Assembly (NCBI GenBank): GCA_018268375.1
Contig: JAFDWS010000001.1
Location: forward strand, 710,627-774,626
Source of the DNA: Armatimonadota bacterium
GTDB lineage: Bacteria; Armatimonadota; Fimbriimonadia; Fimbriimonadales; Fimbriimonadaceae
DNA: 64,000 nucleotides
Reading direction: 5' to 3'
Numbering within the stretch: the first letter of the stretch is position 1; each line of letters opens with the position of its first letter. A program made the translations under genes and the position numbers. Shown here one piece after another: positions 8,291-16,780 of this stretch. The notes under the pieces were generated by a model that searched no databases, had not been told where the DNA came from, and was given only the letters and a program-made list of their open reading frames with translations.

Positions 8291-8867
8291 CGAAGTTCGT
8301 GAAGTAGACCTTGAGCACAGGCCCCTTCTGGCTGTCCCAACTTGGATCGACCACTTCTTCCTCCTCGGCCTCTCCTTTCTTGGGCTTTTTCTCCTTCTTG
8401 TGCTCCTTGCCCTCGTCCTTGCCGCCTTCCTTCCCCTCTTCCTTGTGCGGCACCGCTTCGTTGATCGCCTTGGCAAGCAGTTTCTTGAGGGCAGCTTTGC
8501 CGGCTGGACTCGAGATATCGCGCAGTTGCATGCTGGACAAGACTCCGATCACAGCGTCGCGGACGGGAGCTGGCGGTTCCGCCTTGCCCTCATGACCACC
8601 ACCGCCGCCTTCCTCAAGGTGCTTGCCCTTTTCGACCTGCACCGAAATGTCGGCCTTGAGGAAAGTGTGCCCGTCGGCCAGGTTCACGAGGAACTCCCCG
8701 AGAGCGATCGTTTCGCCGAGCTCGACTTTCGGGACGACCTTCTTGCCGCCGCTCGACATTTTCATGCCAAAGAAGCCGCCTCCGCCCAGGACGAGCACGA
8801 GTGCGATGATAATGGGCAACTTGCCCTTCTTCTTCTTAGGAGCTTCTGGTGCGGCAGCTTCGGACAT
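8277..8867 (-). CDS. fliL: Flagellar basal-body protein FliL with a charged insertion
   Basis: FliL is a single-span inner-membrane protein surrounding the stator, where it supports flagellar torque. The 196-residue product has a basic N-terminus (PKKKKGKLP), one transmembrane helix (residues 18-35), a periplasmic domain (VELGETIALGEFLVNLADGH), and the family's typical C-terminal ending VYFTNFATQE. Residues 141-172 are an added Lys/Glu/Gly-rich stretch (KEEGKEGGKDEGKEHKKEKK) that usual FliL proteins lack. A shorter Gly-rich loop sits at 86-94. No other flagellar gene occurs in the window. The start at 8867 (MSEAAAPEAP) is preferred over 8912. Confidence 0.85.
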   Translation of the reverse strand: MSEAAAPEAPKKKKGKLPIIIALVLVLGGGGFFGMKMSSGGKKVVPKVELGETIALGEFLVNLADGHTFLKADISVQVEKGKHLEEGGGGGHEGKAEPPAPVRDAVIGVLSSMQLRDISSPAGKAALKKLLAKAINEAVPHKEEGKEGGKDEGKEHKKEKKPKKGEAEEEEVVDPSWDSQKGPVLKVYFTNFATQE

Positions 8868-9058
8868 ACGAACCCTCAAGAGCTTTGTTCCGCATTTGGA
8901 CCTGGATTTCACATGCCGCCGCCTCCAACCCGACCGGAGCCGACGCGTTAGGCCCTGTGGGGTTCAAAAAGGCCCTGTTCTTGCTTCACACTGGGTTCAT
9001 GAGCACGAGCACCAGGCTCTCGATGTGGGAAGAAATCGTACGGAGGGGCGTGCCAGCC

Positions 9059-10270
9059 ATGGCCCTTGAGCTTTCTGACGCGGAGGCTGTGCAACTCACC
9101 GAGCGCTACGGAACCCACAACTACAAGCCGCTGGCTGTGAACGTCGTGCGAGGCGACGGTGCTGAGTGCTGGGACGGCTCGGGCAAGAGGTTCATTGATT
9201 GCGTCGGTGCTTATTCGGCCGTAGCCCACGGCCACCTGAGCGAGCGGGTCATCCAGGCCGTTCACGACCAGTTAGAGCGGCTGTCCCTGGCGAGCAGGGC
9301 GGTCTACACGAGCGAACTGGCCCTCTTTCTCAAAGGCCTCGCCGAGTACTGCGACCTTGACATGGTCTGCCCGATGAACACCGGCGCTGAAGCCGTCGAG
9401 ACCTGCATCAAGATCGCTCGGAAGTGGGCGTACACGGTTAAGGGCGTTCCCGACGACAAGGCTGAAATCATCGTTTGCGAAGGCAATTTCCACGGTCGCA
9501 CCACGACCATCGTCGGATTTTCCACAGAGGAGGGCTACAGAGACCACTTCGGCCCCTTCACACCGGGGTTCAAGATTGTCCCGTTCGGAGACCTCAAGGC
9601 GGTCAAAGACGCCATGGGCCCGAACACGGCAGGGGTTCTGATCGAGCCCATTCAGGCTGAGGGCGGCATCCTCATCCCGCCAGACGGTTACCTGGAGGGC
9701 CTCAGGAAACTTTGCACTCAGAACAACTCGTTGGTCATCTGGGACGAGGTCCAGACCGGCTTCAGCCGGACGGGCAAGCGCTTCGCATGGCGATGGGAAG
9801 ACGCCAAGCCCGACCTGATGGCGGTCGGCAAGCCGTTGGGCGGAGGCGTCATGCCAGTGTCGGCCGCAGTCGGCACCCAGGGAGTCATGGAAGTGCTGCG
9901 CCCAGGCGACCACGGTTCGACCTTTGGTGGCAATCCGCTCGGCTGTGTCGTTGCGCTCAGTGCGCTGGCCGAGATGGAGGTCGAGGGCTTCAGCGAAATG
10001 TCCATTCAAAAGGGTGAGCGACTCATGAAGGGCCTTGCTTCGCTGAACTCGCCGAGAATCAAAGAGCTCCGTGGCCGGGGCCTCCTCATCGGCATGGAGG
10101 TCCAGGAGGATGTGGACTCCGCCCAGTTGACCCACAACTTGATCGCCCAAGGCTTATTGACAAAGGAGACACGGCACCGAACCTTCCGGTTCACGCCGCC
10201 CATCGTGATCGAAGACAGTCTCGTGGACGAGGTCATTGAGCGGGTCGGCAAGGCTCTGGCTGCCCTCTAA
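9059..10270 (+). CDS. rocD: Class III aminotransferase, probable ornithine-oxo-acid transaminase
   Basis: The enzyme probably converts ornithine and 2-oxoglutarate to glutamate semialdehyde and glutamate, a PLP-dependent cytosolic step. The N-terminus (YGTHNYKPLAVNVVRGDGA) and YSAVAHGH segment are typical of ornithine aminotransferases. The cofactor-binding parts are NTGAEAVETCIKIARKW, LVIWDEVQTGF, and the PLP lysine in MAVGKPLGGGVMPVSA (K258). Length is 403 residues, near the 401 usual for RocD. An ATG at 8999 is also open, but the 9059 ATG has a GGAGGGG ribosome site 10 bases upstream. Acetylornithine or GABA aminotransferase is a less likely alternative. Confidence 0.88.
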   Translation: MALELSDAEAVQLTERYGTHNYKPLAVNVVRGDGAECWDGSGKRFIDCVGAYSAVAHGHLSERVIQAVHDQLERLSLASRAVYTSELALFLKGLAEYCDLDMVCPMNTGAEAVETCIKIARKWAYTVKGVPDDKAEIIVCEGNFHGRTTTIVGFSTEEGYRDHFGPFTPGFKIVPFGDLKAVKDAMGPNTAGVLIEPIQAEGGILIPPDGYLEGLRKLCTQNNSLVIWDEVQTGFSRTGKRFAWRWEDAKPDLMAVGKPLGGGVMPVSAAVGTQGVMEVLRPGDHGSTFGGNPLGCVVALSALAEMEVEGFSEMSIQKGERLMKGLASLNSPRIKELRGRGLLIGMEVQEDVDSAQLTHNLIAQGLLTKETRHRTFRFTPPIVIEDSLVDEVIERVGKALAAL

Positions 10271-10273
10271 GCG

Positions 10274-10918
10274 CTAGTCAGACCAGACCGATTCCTCAAC
10301 ATGAGGGCAGCGGCTGGCGGCAGCGAGGATCTTCCCGTGGATGCCCTGTACGTCCATTTGAACGTGGAGGCCGTCGTCGCCGGGAACGAGCCTCAGCCCC
10401 TTCACGATCCCGCCTGCAGCTTCAATGCTCTCGATGACGACGGAGAGGTCTTCTCTCTGCCTGAGCTTGACGGTCAAAGACCGGGGATGCGCGTTCGGCA
10501 TCGCTTTGCGCTCAATGTTGTCGACGATGGCGAGAGTGAACACACTCAAGACTGTCGCGGCGACCGCAATGGCGATGAAGGAGCCGCCGACGCTCACCGC
10601 CATGCCGATCGCGGAAATCGCCCAAAGACTGGCCGCGCTCGTGAGGCCCTTGATCTCGGCTCCCATCCTGAGGATCGTGCCCGCTCCGAGGAATCCGACA
10701 CCGGTCACGATCTGAGCCGCGATGCGGCCAGGATCGCCTCCGCCAAAACTCTTGCTGACCTCGCTGAAGAGCGTCACCCCGATGATCAGCATCATGTGGG
10801 TGCGCACGCCCGCCGGACGGCCGTGCATCTCTCGCTCGACACCGATCACGGCACCCAAGACCGCGGCGATCCCGAGCTTCACCAACACCAGAAGGACGAC
10901 GCCCCAGTCAACGGTCAT
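10274..10918 (-). CDS. MgtC/SapB family inner-membrane protein
   Basis: A 214-residue protein has an MgtC-type N-terminal membrane domain with about five helices and the family signature EREMHGRPAGVRTHMML, followed by AAQIVTGVGFLGAGTIL. A soluble ACT-like C-terminal domain (LTVKLRQREDLSVVIESIEA) begins near residue 140. MgtC proteins affect magnesium adaptation and ATP synthase or intracellular survival in pathogens. The role in a free-living bacterium is unknown. It starts 2 bases after the stop of the glycosidase gene, so the two are co-transcribed. Confidence 0.9.
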   Translation of the reverse strand: MTVDWGVVLLVLVKLGIAAVLGAVIGVEREMHGRPAGVRTHMMLIIGVTLFSEVSKSFGGGDPGRIAAQIVTGVGFLGAGTILRMGAEIKGLTSAASLWAISAIGMAVSVGGSFIAIAVAATVLSVFTLAIVDNIERKAMPNAHPRSLTVKLRQREDLSVVIESIEAAGGIVKGLRLVPGDDGLHVQMDVQGIHGKILAAASRCPHVEESVWSD

Positions 10919-10920
10919 TG

Positions 10921-13599
10921 TTAAGATTGTGGCCGATGAACCGTGGCCCAAACTTCTCGCTTGGCGTCGAGGTCGCGAAACTGCTTACGCCCGGGCACGA
11001 TGTCGAGATAGAGTGTCGCGATCTCGTAGGGCCGCATGTTGAACCTCAGGCGGGCGGCTTCGATCCCAAAAGGCTTCAGTTGCGCCGGGTCAGGTGTGAG
11101 CTTGGTGTCGTCCCCGCGCTCTGGTTTCAGTTCAGCTTCGATCTCGCCGAGAAGATTGGTCTTGTAGACTTTTGCGACGGGGCCGGCGATGGTGAGGTCG
11201 ACATCGGATTCGAGTCCGTCGAACTCGACCAGCCGAAGCACGTAGGGGTAGCCCATTCCGCGTCCGGCGTAGGCTTCGAGGTCGCGGCCAGCGTAGTCTT
11301 CGGACTCTCGGTAAAGGGCGGTCGGGATCACGTTCGACTGGGCGCAAGAAACAGCCGAGAAGGCCTGTGGCAGGGTTGGAAGGAGGGGCTTGTGTGCGGC
11401 GTGGAAATGGCTCACCGTGCTCGCCTTGAACCACGCGCTCCCACCGTTTCGGATTGGCCAGGCCGCTCGAATCCGATCCGAGTTCGCCCAGGGGCCGTGC
11501 GGCACGAGCCAAAAGCGGGTCCTTGCCTGGAGTTCGACGTTTTCGCCATCCCAAGGATCCCGAAGGTCGAGCACGCACTGGACGCCCTTCTCGTCCCTAA
11601 ACCACTGCTGGGATCCGCTGTGGGCGATCAAAAGCCCGTGCCCGTCGGGCGCCACGAGGTCGACGAAGGACTGTGACGTGAAGGCTCCTGCCACGTCCTC
11701 GAACCACTGGACCGATGTCATCCAGTCGCCTTCAGGGTACTTCCTCTTGCCGTTCGACGTGCCCTCAAGACGCGACACCCCGTACGCGTGGTCGGCAAAG
11801 ACATCGGCGAGAGCGAAGGTCACCGGCCATCCAAGACGGATGCACCCTCTGAACCCGGGAAGGAACCAATGACCCTTGAGATCGGGGTAGGGCGGTGCCG
11901 TGCTTTCTACCTCTAGCTCGAACCCGTCAATGTGAAGGAGCGGCCGAACTTCCCACGACCAGGATCCTTCGTCTGAGTACTGAGAGACGGCGACCGTGAC
12001 CGGAGGCTCGAAATAAACGTTCTCCAGCTTGACCTCAGACTCCAGGCCCAGGGCCCGCTCGGCTCCAGATAGGTCTCGCCAGGCCGCGGTCGGCCACCCT
12101 GGCTCGGCCACGAGGTTTCCAAGAGCGGGATTGGCCAGGGCCGTCAGCCTTCCAGAAAGGATGTCGACCTCGGCCTCGACCGAGCCGGAATTCGCCACGT
12201 GGCGGTTCGTCGACACCGACCAAACCTCGCCGTGGCCGTGCGCAAGCGGCGTGCAAACGTATCCGATCGACGGCACGGCCTCGACGTACTGCCCTTCCTG
12301 GACGACGACCGGCGCGGGCCCTGCCCAACCCCAAGGGTGGAACACCAGAGTCTCGCGCTCGCCCAAAGGAGCCCGCTTTGCCAAGAACGAGATCCGCTCG
12401 CGGGCTTCCATGACTCCAGGCAGCTGCGCCAATTGCGCCTTGGCGACATGGCCACAGAGCCCTTCGCACTCATGGTTGTCGTGGTGCTGGGCCGCAAGCA
12501 AGGTGCGCCAGTGCTCCTCGAGCTCCCAAACCGGGTAGACGTCCCAGTCGGCGTACGGCCGGCCGAAGAGCCCCATGACGGCCGCGATGGACTCTAGGGT
12601 CAACAGGTCGCACTCCGCATGCAAGCAGGCCTTCGGCATAGAGTCCCCGTTCTTCCCTAGCGACATCCCGTGCCAGACATCGTCCAGACCATATTGTCGT
12701 ACGGGAATGTCCCCTCCCCTTGCCCTCTCCCCAGACGTGGCAGAACCATTCGCCAAGTCTATGGAGGGGACTCCGGACAGATACTCTCCGAGGGTCGCAA
12801 ACTTCACTTCAAATCGCTCATCGGCGAGGAGCTCTTTGAGCTTTGGCACCATAAGTTCCGAACGGCACATCCAGTCTGGCGACGGCATGAGTTCGAGCCA
12901 CTGAAGAATCAGAGGCGTCACCGATGGGCTGCCGTCGCTTGCCCCCCGAGAGAGGTCCGTGCCCCTCCTCAGGACTTCTTCTGTACCAAACTCGGCCAGC
13001 TCGTCCAATAACATCTGGAAGTCCTCAGGCCACTGGTGCAAGTTCATACGGTTGCGACTTGCACAAATTAAATGTGAGCCATCAATTCCCTCCCACCACA
13101 CGACGGGTGACGCTTCGACGGGTACCTCGGGCGTGTGCCAAGTCCACTGGAAGTACAAGGAAGCGCCCGTGAAGCCGACCCCGCGCAGCATTTGAGGCAA
13201 TTGGGGGAAGAAGTCGAACTCCTCCTCCCAGAACGTCCGCGGACGCACGCCCAACAGCCTCATGACAGATCTGACCCCAAAGATTCGCTGCCGGATGTTC
13301 GACTCGCCCCCATGGAACAGACCGTAGGGCTGGCCATAGGAGCAACCGACCGGCTCGATGACACCTTCTTGCACGGCTTTCCGCAGCTCGGCAAGCGCCT
13401 CGGGAGCCTCAGAGGCCATCTTCTCGTAGCCGATGCCGTCGAAATTCACACATCCCTTGGCGCCCGTTTGCCGACAGTAAGCCAGCATGTCGCGCACCGA
13501 GCCCGGAAGGACGTGGTAACCCCACAGCCACTCCATGTCCACCCAGTGCATGTGGTTGCCGAACGTGTAGACCAAGGGAACGCGTGGGGCCAAAGTCAC
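10921..13599 (-). CDS. Alpha-mannosidase-like glycosyl hydrolase (GH38-type)
   Basis: An 892-residue protein begins with a GH38-like catalytic domain: HMHWVDMEWLWGYHVLP near residues 17-33, FWEEEFDFFPQLPQML near 155, and a long beta-sandwich C-terminal half with the conserved ending MRPYEIATLYLDI. Family members cleave alpha-mannosides. This is a divergent member and its substrate is not known. There is no signal peptide, so it is probably cytoplasmic. Residues 281-298 (near IDLANGSATSGERARGGDIP) look like a low-complexity insertion. It is the first gene of a pair with the MgtC-like gene. Confidence 0.72.
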   Translation of the reverse strand: MTLAPRVPLVYTFGNHMHWVDMEWLWGYHVLPGSVRDMLAYCRQTGAKGCVNFDGIGYEKMASEAPEALAELRKAVQEGVIEPVGCSYGQPYGLFHGGESNIRQRIFGVRSVMRLLGVRPRTFWEEEFDFFPQLPQMLRGVGFTGASLYFQWTWHTPEVPVEASPVVWWEGIDGSHLICASRNRMNLHQWPEDFQMLLDELAEFGTEEVLRRGTDLSRGASDGSPSVTPLILQWLELMPSPDWMCRSELMVPKLKELLADERFEVKFATLGEYLSGVPSIDLANGSATSGERARGGDIPVRQYGLDDVWHGMSLGKNGDSMPKACLHAECDLLTLESIAAVMGLFGRPYADWDVYPVWELEEHWRTLLAAQHHDNHECEGLCGHVAKAQLAQLPGVMEARERISFLAKRAPLGERETLVFHPWGWAGPAPVVVQEGQYVEAVPSIGYVCTPLAHGHGEVWSVSTNRHVANSGSVEAEVDILSGRLTALANPALGNLVAEPGWPTAAWRDLSGAERALGLESEVKLENVYFEPPVTVAVSQYSDEGSWSWEVRPLLHIDGFELEVESTAPPYPDLKGHWFLPGFRGCIRLGWPVTFALADVFADHAYGVSRLEGTSNGKRKYPEGDWMTSVQWFEDVAGAFTSQSFVDLVAPDGHGLLIAHSGSQQWFRDEKGVQCVLDLRDPWDGENVELQARTRFWLVPHGPWANSDRIRAAWPIRNGGSAWFKASTVSHFHAAHKPLLPTLPQAFSAVSCAQSNVIPTALYRESEDYAGRDLEAYAGRGMGYPYVLRLVEFDGLESDVDLTIAGPVAKVYKTNLLGEIEAELKPERGDDTKLTPDPAQLKPFGIEAARLRFNMRPYEIATLYLDIVPGRKQFRDLDAKREVWATVHRPQS

Positions 13600-13670
13600 C
13601 GCATTGTACTGGCCTCCATTGGGAGGTTCGAAGAAAGATGAGTGCCGAGAATGAAGGGGTTTAGAGGCTT

Positions 13671-13694
13671 CTTGTCATTGGATCAAATGACAAG
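13671..13694. promoter_or_regulatory. Perfect inverted repeat between divergent genes
   Basis: Nine-base arms CTTGTCATT and AATGACAAG flank a 6-base centre (GGATCA). It lies 72 bases upstream of the GH38 start and 125 bases upstream of the HAF-protein start, the usual place for an operator. No T-tract follows on either strand, so a repressor site is more likely than a terminator. The protein that binds it is unknown. Confidence 0.45.
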
Positions 13695-13818
13695 GAGACC
13701 ATGACGCGGAACCGCTGACACTGAAAACGCGACTTGCGCTGAAAGAAATACGGGGGGAAGCTACAGCCATCGGACGCGCTCCCCAGAACAGGGGACGCAA
13801 AACCGAACGGAGGACATC

Positions 13819-14883
13819 ATGCAACACAACAATCCGCAAAGAATCTCGCGGCAGGCATGTCTGGCCCTCGCCCTGACCCTCACCTCGGCGGCGGTTGCCC
13901 AGACCCGATATACGATCACGGTCGTCGGGCCCGCCAACAGTTCGCAGTTGCCCAGCATGGGCATCGACGACAGGGGCCGCATCGCAGGTACGTGCGAGTA
14001 CCTCGAAAACGGCAACGTCGAGTACCGGGCCTGGACGTTCGATCCCGGCAATGGATATCTCTTAGCGCCCGCTGAAAGGTCGACCATCAACGGAGTGGGC
14101 TTTGACGGCACACTCGTTGGGTCCGCTTACGGCGCGCCGACCGTGTTCGACTGGCTCGGCAACCCCTTGCTGACCTTCCCGAACGGCTCCGGCTCCTTTA
14201 TGGCGGTCAACCGCTACCACGACATCGTCGGTTATGTCTTTGACCCGATGAACTACTGGGCTCAAACGGCTGTCATCCTCGACAGGAATGGCAACTGGCT
14301 CAAGATCGGGGCACCTAACTTCACCGGAAGCGCCGCTTACGGCATCAACGACCTCGGTTATGTCGTCGGATACGCCGGCACAATCACCGGCGAGTGCCGC
14401 GCTTTCTACTACAAGGATGGAATGACCTTCCTGCCCGGAACTCAGGGCAACAGCGACGTCGCGCTCAACGTCAATAACGCCTTGATCGCGGTCGGCTACA
14501 GCGTCACTCCAACAGACCAAGTCCTGCCCGTCTCATGGACGCTCGGACCAAACCGGGCCCAGCAACGCACGATGGTGTTGCCGACCGGCTTCTCCAATGG
14601 CTTTGCCACCGCCGTCAACGACTCTGGCCAAGCTGTCGGAACCATGTGGGGCAGCGAGAACACTTTCGCTCACGCCTTCTTGACCCTGGGCGACCAGGTC
14701 GTGGACCTGAACGACTTGCGGGCAGCCAGTGCGCGCGTCTACACGCTTGTGTCGGCGAACGGGATTAACGCTCACGGCCAGATCACCGGTCTGGCGGTGG
14801 TGAGAATCCATGTTGGCGGTCCCGTACAGACGGTGGCCTACGTTGCCACTCCGCTCAATCCGGTCAACGGCATGGGCAAATGA
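13819..14883 (+). CDS. Secreted HAF-repeat protein
   Basis: The 354-residue product has a signal peptide (QACLALALTLTSAAVAQ) and at least five HAF-type repeats of about 50 residues, each with an A/G-I/V-N/D-x-x-G-x-x-V/A-G core: GIDDRGRIAGT, AVNRYHDIVGY, GINDLGYVVGY, AVNDSGQAVGT and GINAHGQITGL. Such proteins are predicted to be extracellular beta-propellers of unknown role. A clear GGAGG ribosome site precedes the ATG. It is monocistronic, with a hairpin downstream. Confidence 0.9.
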   Translation: MQHNNPQRISRQACLALALTLTSAAVAQTRYTITVVGPANSSQLPSMGIDDRGRIAGTCEYLENGNVEYRAWTFDPGNGYLLAPAERSTINGVGFDGTLVGSAYGAPTVFDWLGNPLLTFPNGSGSFMAVNRYHDIVGYVFDPMNYWAQTAVILDRNGNWLKIGAPNFTGSAAYGINDLGYVVGYAGTITGECRAFYYKDGMTFLPGTQGNSDVALNVNNALIAVGYSVTPTDQVLPVSWTLGPNRAQQRTMVLPTGFSNGFATAVNDSGQAVGTMWGSENTFAHAFLTLGDQVVDLNDLRAASARVYTLVSANGINAHGQITGLAVVRIHVGGPVQTVAYVATPLNPVNGMGK

Positions 14884-14902
14884 CCCCGAGAGGGTAACGG
14901 GC

Positions 14903-14930
14903 GAGGGGCGGTCCTCCAGGGCCGCCCCTC
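14903..14930 (+). terminator. GC-rich hairpin after the HAF gene
   Basis: Arms GAGGGGCGG and CCGCCCCTC enclose a 10-base loop 20 bases after the HAF stop codon. The following sequence (CTCACTTTGG) is poor in T, so it may act as a weak terminator or as a transcript-protecting hairpin. It also lies just past the 3' end of the convergent minus-strand gene. Confidence 0.45.
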
Positions 14931-14952
14931 CTCACTTTGGGGAGGGTGCGTG

Positions 14953-15306
14953 CTACGCCGTCACATCGAGCCGAGATCGGAACCTGAGGACCGCCCGACG
15001 CCAAAAGAACCTCAACCGGTCGCCAATTGACACCGGCCCGGTGAGCATGCCGTGCAACTCGGGGCAACGGGCGACCAACTCTGCGACCTTGATCTCGACG
15101 TGGACTGGGTTCGAATCGAACTCGCCATGCCACCAACAGACGAAGCACTCTTCAGCTTCGTCGACATTCAAAGTCCCGCAGAGCGGGCATACCTTGAGCA
15201 CACCGGCGTTGAACTTCCGCCGCAGCGCATCGTGGTTAGAAGGCGATCCCCATCCTCGAATCATAGTGCCGGTTATTAAATCGGTCTCAAACTTCCCGTT
15301 CCTCAT
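14953..15306 (-). CDS. Hypothetical protein with a CxxC zinc-ribbon-like motif
   Basis: A 117-residue protein starts MRNGKFETDLITGTMIRG. Its middle has a four-cysteine zinc-ribbon-like element (VCPLCGTLNVDEAEECFVCW), which suggests a small metal site. The C-terminus is basic (RLRFFWRRAVLRFRSRL). The frame continues to 15840, but the upstream part is the shadow of the plus-strand gene, and the ATG at 15306 is the first sensible start. The function is unknown. Confidence 0.65.
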   Translation of the reverse strand: MRNGKFETDLITGTMIRGWGSPSNHDALRRKFNAGVLKVCPLCGTLNVDEAEECFVCWWHGEFDSNPVHVEIKVAELVARCPELHGMLTGPVSIGDRLRFFWRRAVLRFRSRLDVTA

Positions 15307-15423
15307 GACGCCGCCGGGATTAGGGCGAGAACAGTGGGCCCAGCCTCGACCACTGCAGAATTGCGGGTTTCCGGGCGCCTGAATAGCCGAGTGTGGAACG
15401 AAACGGTTGGAGCACCGGGATTT

Positions 15424-15879
15424 ATGTTTGGCTTGGTTGGTTACTCGATCGGGGCGTTTGTGGTGGCGTCCATCTTGACTGTGGTCGTCGCTATGTTCAG
15501 GCCTATCAAGCAGAACGATGACTGGAAGGCTTGGAAGTGGATTCTCGGGTTCATGGCCCTCACCATGGTCGTTCCCTATGCCTATGCCGAGGTCATGACC
15601 ATGTCTTTCGGTAAGCCCCTCAAGCAAGGAGTCCAAGAAGCGATTGACGAGGCCGGTTGCCGCGGGAGCCTGGTCTTTTACAAGGTGATGAGGGCGAACG
15701 ATAAGAAGGCCCACCTCATCGCAGTGGTCAACGACAAGAACGAGTTCGGTTGGCCGGAGCGAGCGGTCTTCGAGGTCGATGTCGTCAAAGAGAAGGACGG
15801 ATGGCACGCCGACGCCTATACCATCGTGAACTCGTTCCATCGTAACCGCGACGCCACGACAATGCCTCCCTACTGGTAG
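15424..15879 (+). CDS. Hypothetical membrane protein
   Basis: The ATG at 15424 yields 151 residues. Two transmembrane helices span residues 3-24 (LVGYSIGAFVVASILTVVVA) and 38-57 (WILGFMALTMVVPYAYAE), followed by an 85-residue soluble domain with mixed alpha/beta character (GSLVFYKVMRANDKKAHLIA). A GTG at 15334 would add 30 residues, but it lies in the short divergent region. No family is recognised. The CBS-domain gene follows by 16 bases on the same strand. Confidence 0.7.
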   Translation: MFGLVGYSIGAFVVASILTVVVAMFRPIKQNDDWKAWKWILGFMALTMVVPYAYAEVMTMSFGKPLKQGVQEAIDEAGCRGSLVFYKVMRANDKKAHLIAVVNDKNEFGWPERAVFEVDVVKEKDGWHADAYTIVNSFHRNRDATTMPPYW

Positions 15880-15895
15880 AGGCTAAACTCGCGGC

Positions 15896-16294
15896 ATGAC
15901 CCTCCGTGAGGTCTTGCACGCCCACATCCCTACCTTGACTGTGCGCAGCACCGTGCGCGACGCTGTCGACAAGATGGACGTGTACCAGTTCCCTGCCCTT
16001 GTCATCGTCGATGACGACATGGGACCGATCGGCGTCCTCACTGAGGGGGACTTGGCGCGTGCGGTCGGCCAACATGGCAGCCTGTCCGCCTTGAAGGACC
16101 AGTCTGCCTTTGAGTTCGCAACGCGCGAACCGACCACTGCCCCACCGAGCCTTGAGGTGAGCGAGGCACTTCACCAAATGCTGAGCCAAGGCATCACCGT
16201 CTTACCGATCCAAGAAGACAGCGTGCTTCACGGCCTCGTTCTTAGGGTCGACCTGATGCAGGCCATGCTGATCGATACTGAACCGGGGCCCTAG
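15896..16294 (+). CDS. CBS-domain pair protein
   Basis: The 132 residues comprise two CBS motifs: residues 10-60 (LTVRSTVRDAVDKMDVYQFP, VLTEGDLARAV) and 72-128 (PPSLEVSEALHQMLSQGITV, VLRVDLMQAM). Stand-alone CBS pairs bind adenosine nucleotides or S-adenosylmethionine and regulate a partner. No partner domain is attached here. It starts 16 bases after the membrane protein gene and 33 bases before bcp, so it may be co-transcribed with both. Confidence 0.88.
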   Translation: MTLREVLHAHIPTLTVRSTVRDAVDKMDVYQFPALVIVDDDMGPIGVLTEGDLARAVGQHGSLSALKDQSAFEFATREPTTAPPSLEVSEALHQMLSQGITVLPIQEDSVLHGLVLRVDLMQAMLIDTEPGP

Positions 16295-16327
16295 CCAGCC
16301 AGGACGACCGCCACCAAAATCAACTCT

Positions 16328-16780
16328 ATGCTGCAAAAGGGACAGCCTTTTCCGGATTTCCATCTCCCCGACCAGGACGGGAAGGTTCGGACCCTTTCTG
16401 ACTTCGCCGGATCGCCGGTCGTCTTCTATTTCTATCCAAAGGACGACACGAGCGGTTGCACAGCCGAGGCCTGCGCCTTCCAAGACACCATTCCTAAATT
16501 CAAGGGCGTGCCTGTCGTGGGTGTCTCACCTGACGGCGTGAAATCCCATCGCAAATTCGCGGATAAGTACGGCTTGAAATTCACGCTCCTGGCGGACACG
16601 GAGAAGCAACTCTGTGAGGCCGTTGGCGTCTGGGTCGAAAAGTCCATGTACGGCAAGAAGTACATGGGCGTCGAGCGCACAACGTTTCTGCTTGACGCAG
16701 GCGGTGCGGTCATGACGGTCTGGAACAAGGTCAAACCTGCCGGGCATGCGGAAGAAGTGCTAGCCGCCCTCGCTCCATGA
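16328..16780 (+). CDS. bcp: Thiol peroxidase of the Bcp/PrxQ type
   Basis: The enzyme reduces hydrogen peroxide and organic peroxides using thioredoxin. The 150-residue protein has the classic Bcp core: FYFYPKDDTSGCTAEACAF places the peroxidatic Cys at 44 and the resolving Cys at 49, as in E. coli Bcp (45/50). KYGLKFTLLADTEKQLCEA and the closing VERTTFLLD segment complete the fold. Its TGA overlaps the panB ATG by 4 bases, an unusual coupling of peroxide defence to pantothenate synthesis. Confidence 0.95.
   Translation: MLQKGQPFPDFHLPDQDGKVRTLSDFAGSPVVFYFYPKDDTSGCTAEACAFQDTIPKFKGVPVVGVSPDGVKSHRKFADKYGLKFTLLADTEKQLCEAVGVWVEKSMYGKKYMGVERTTFLLDAGGAVMTVWNKVKPAGHAEEVLAALAP

Noticed and set aside
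15307..15840. Upstream extension of the zinc-ribbon gene on the minus strand
   Set aside because: It is antisense to the plus-strand membrane protein, and the Cys-rich domain starts only after 15306.
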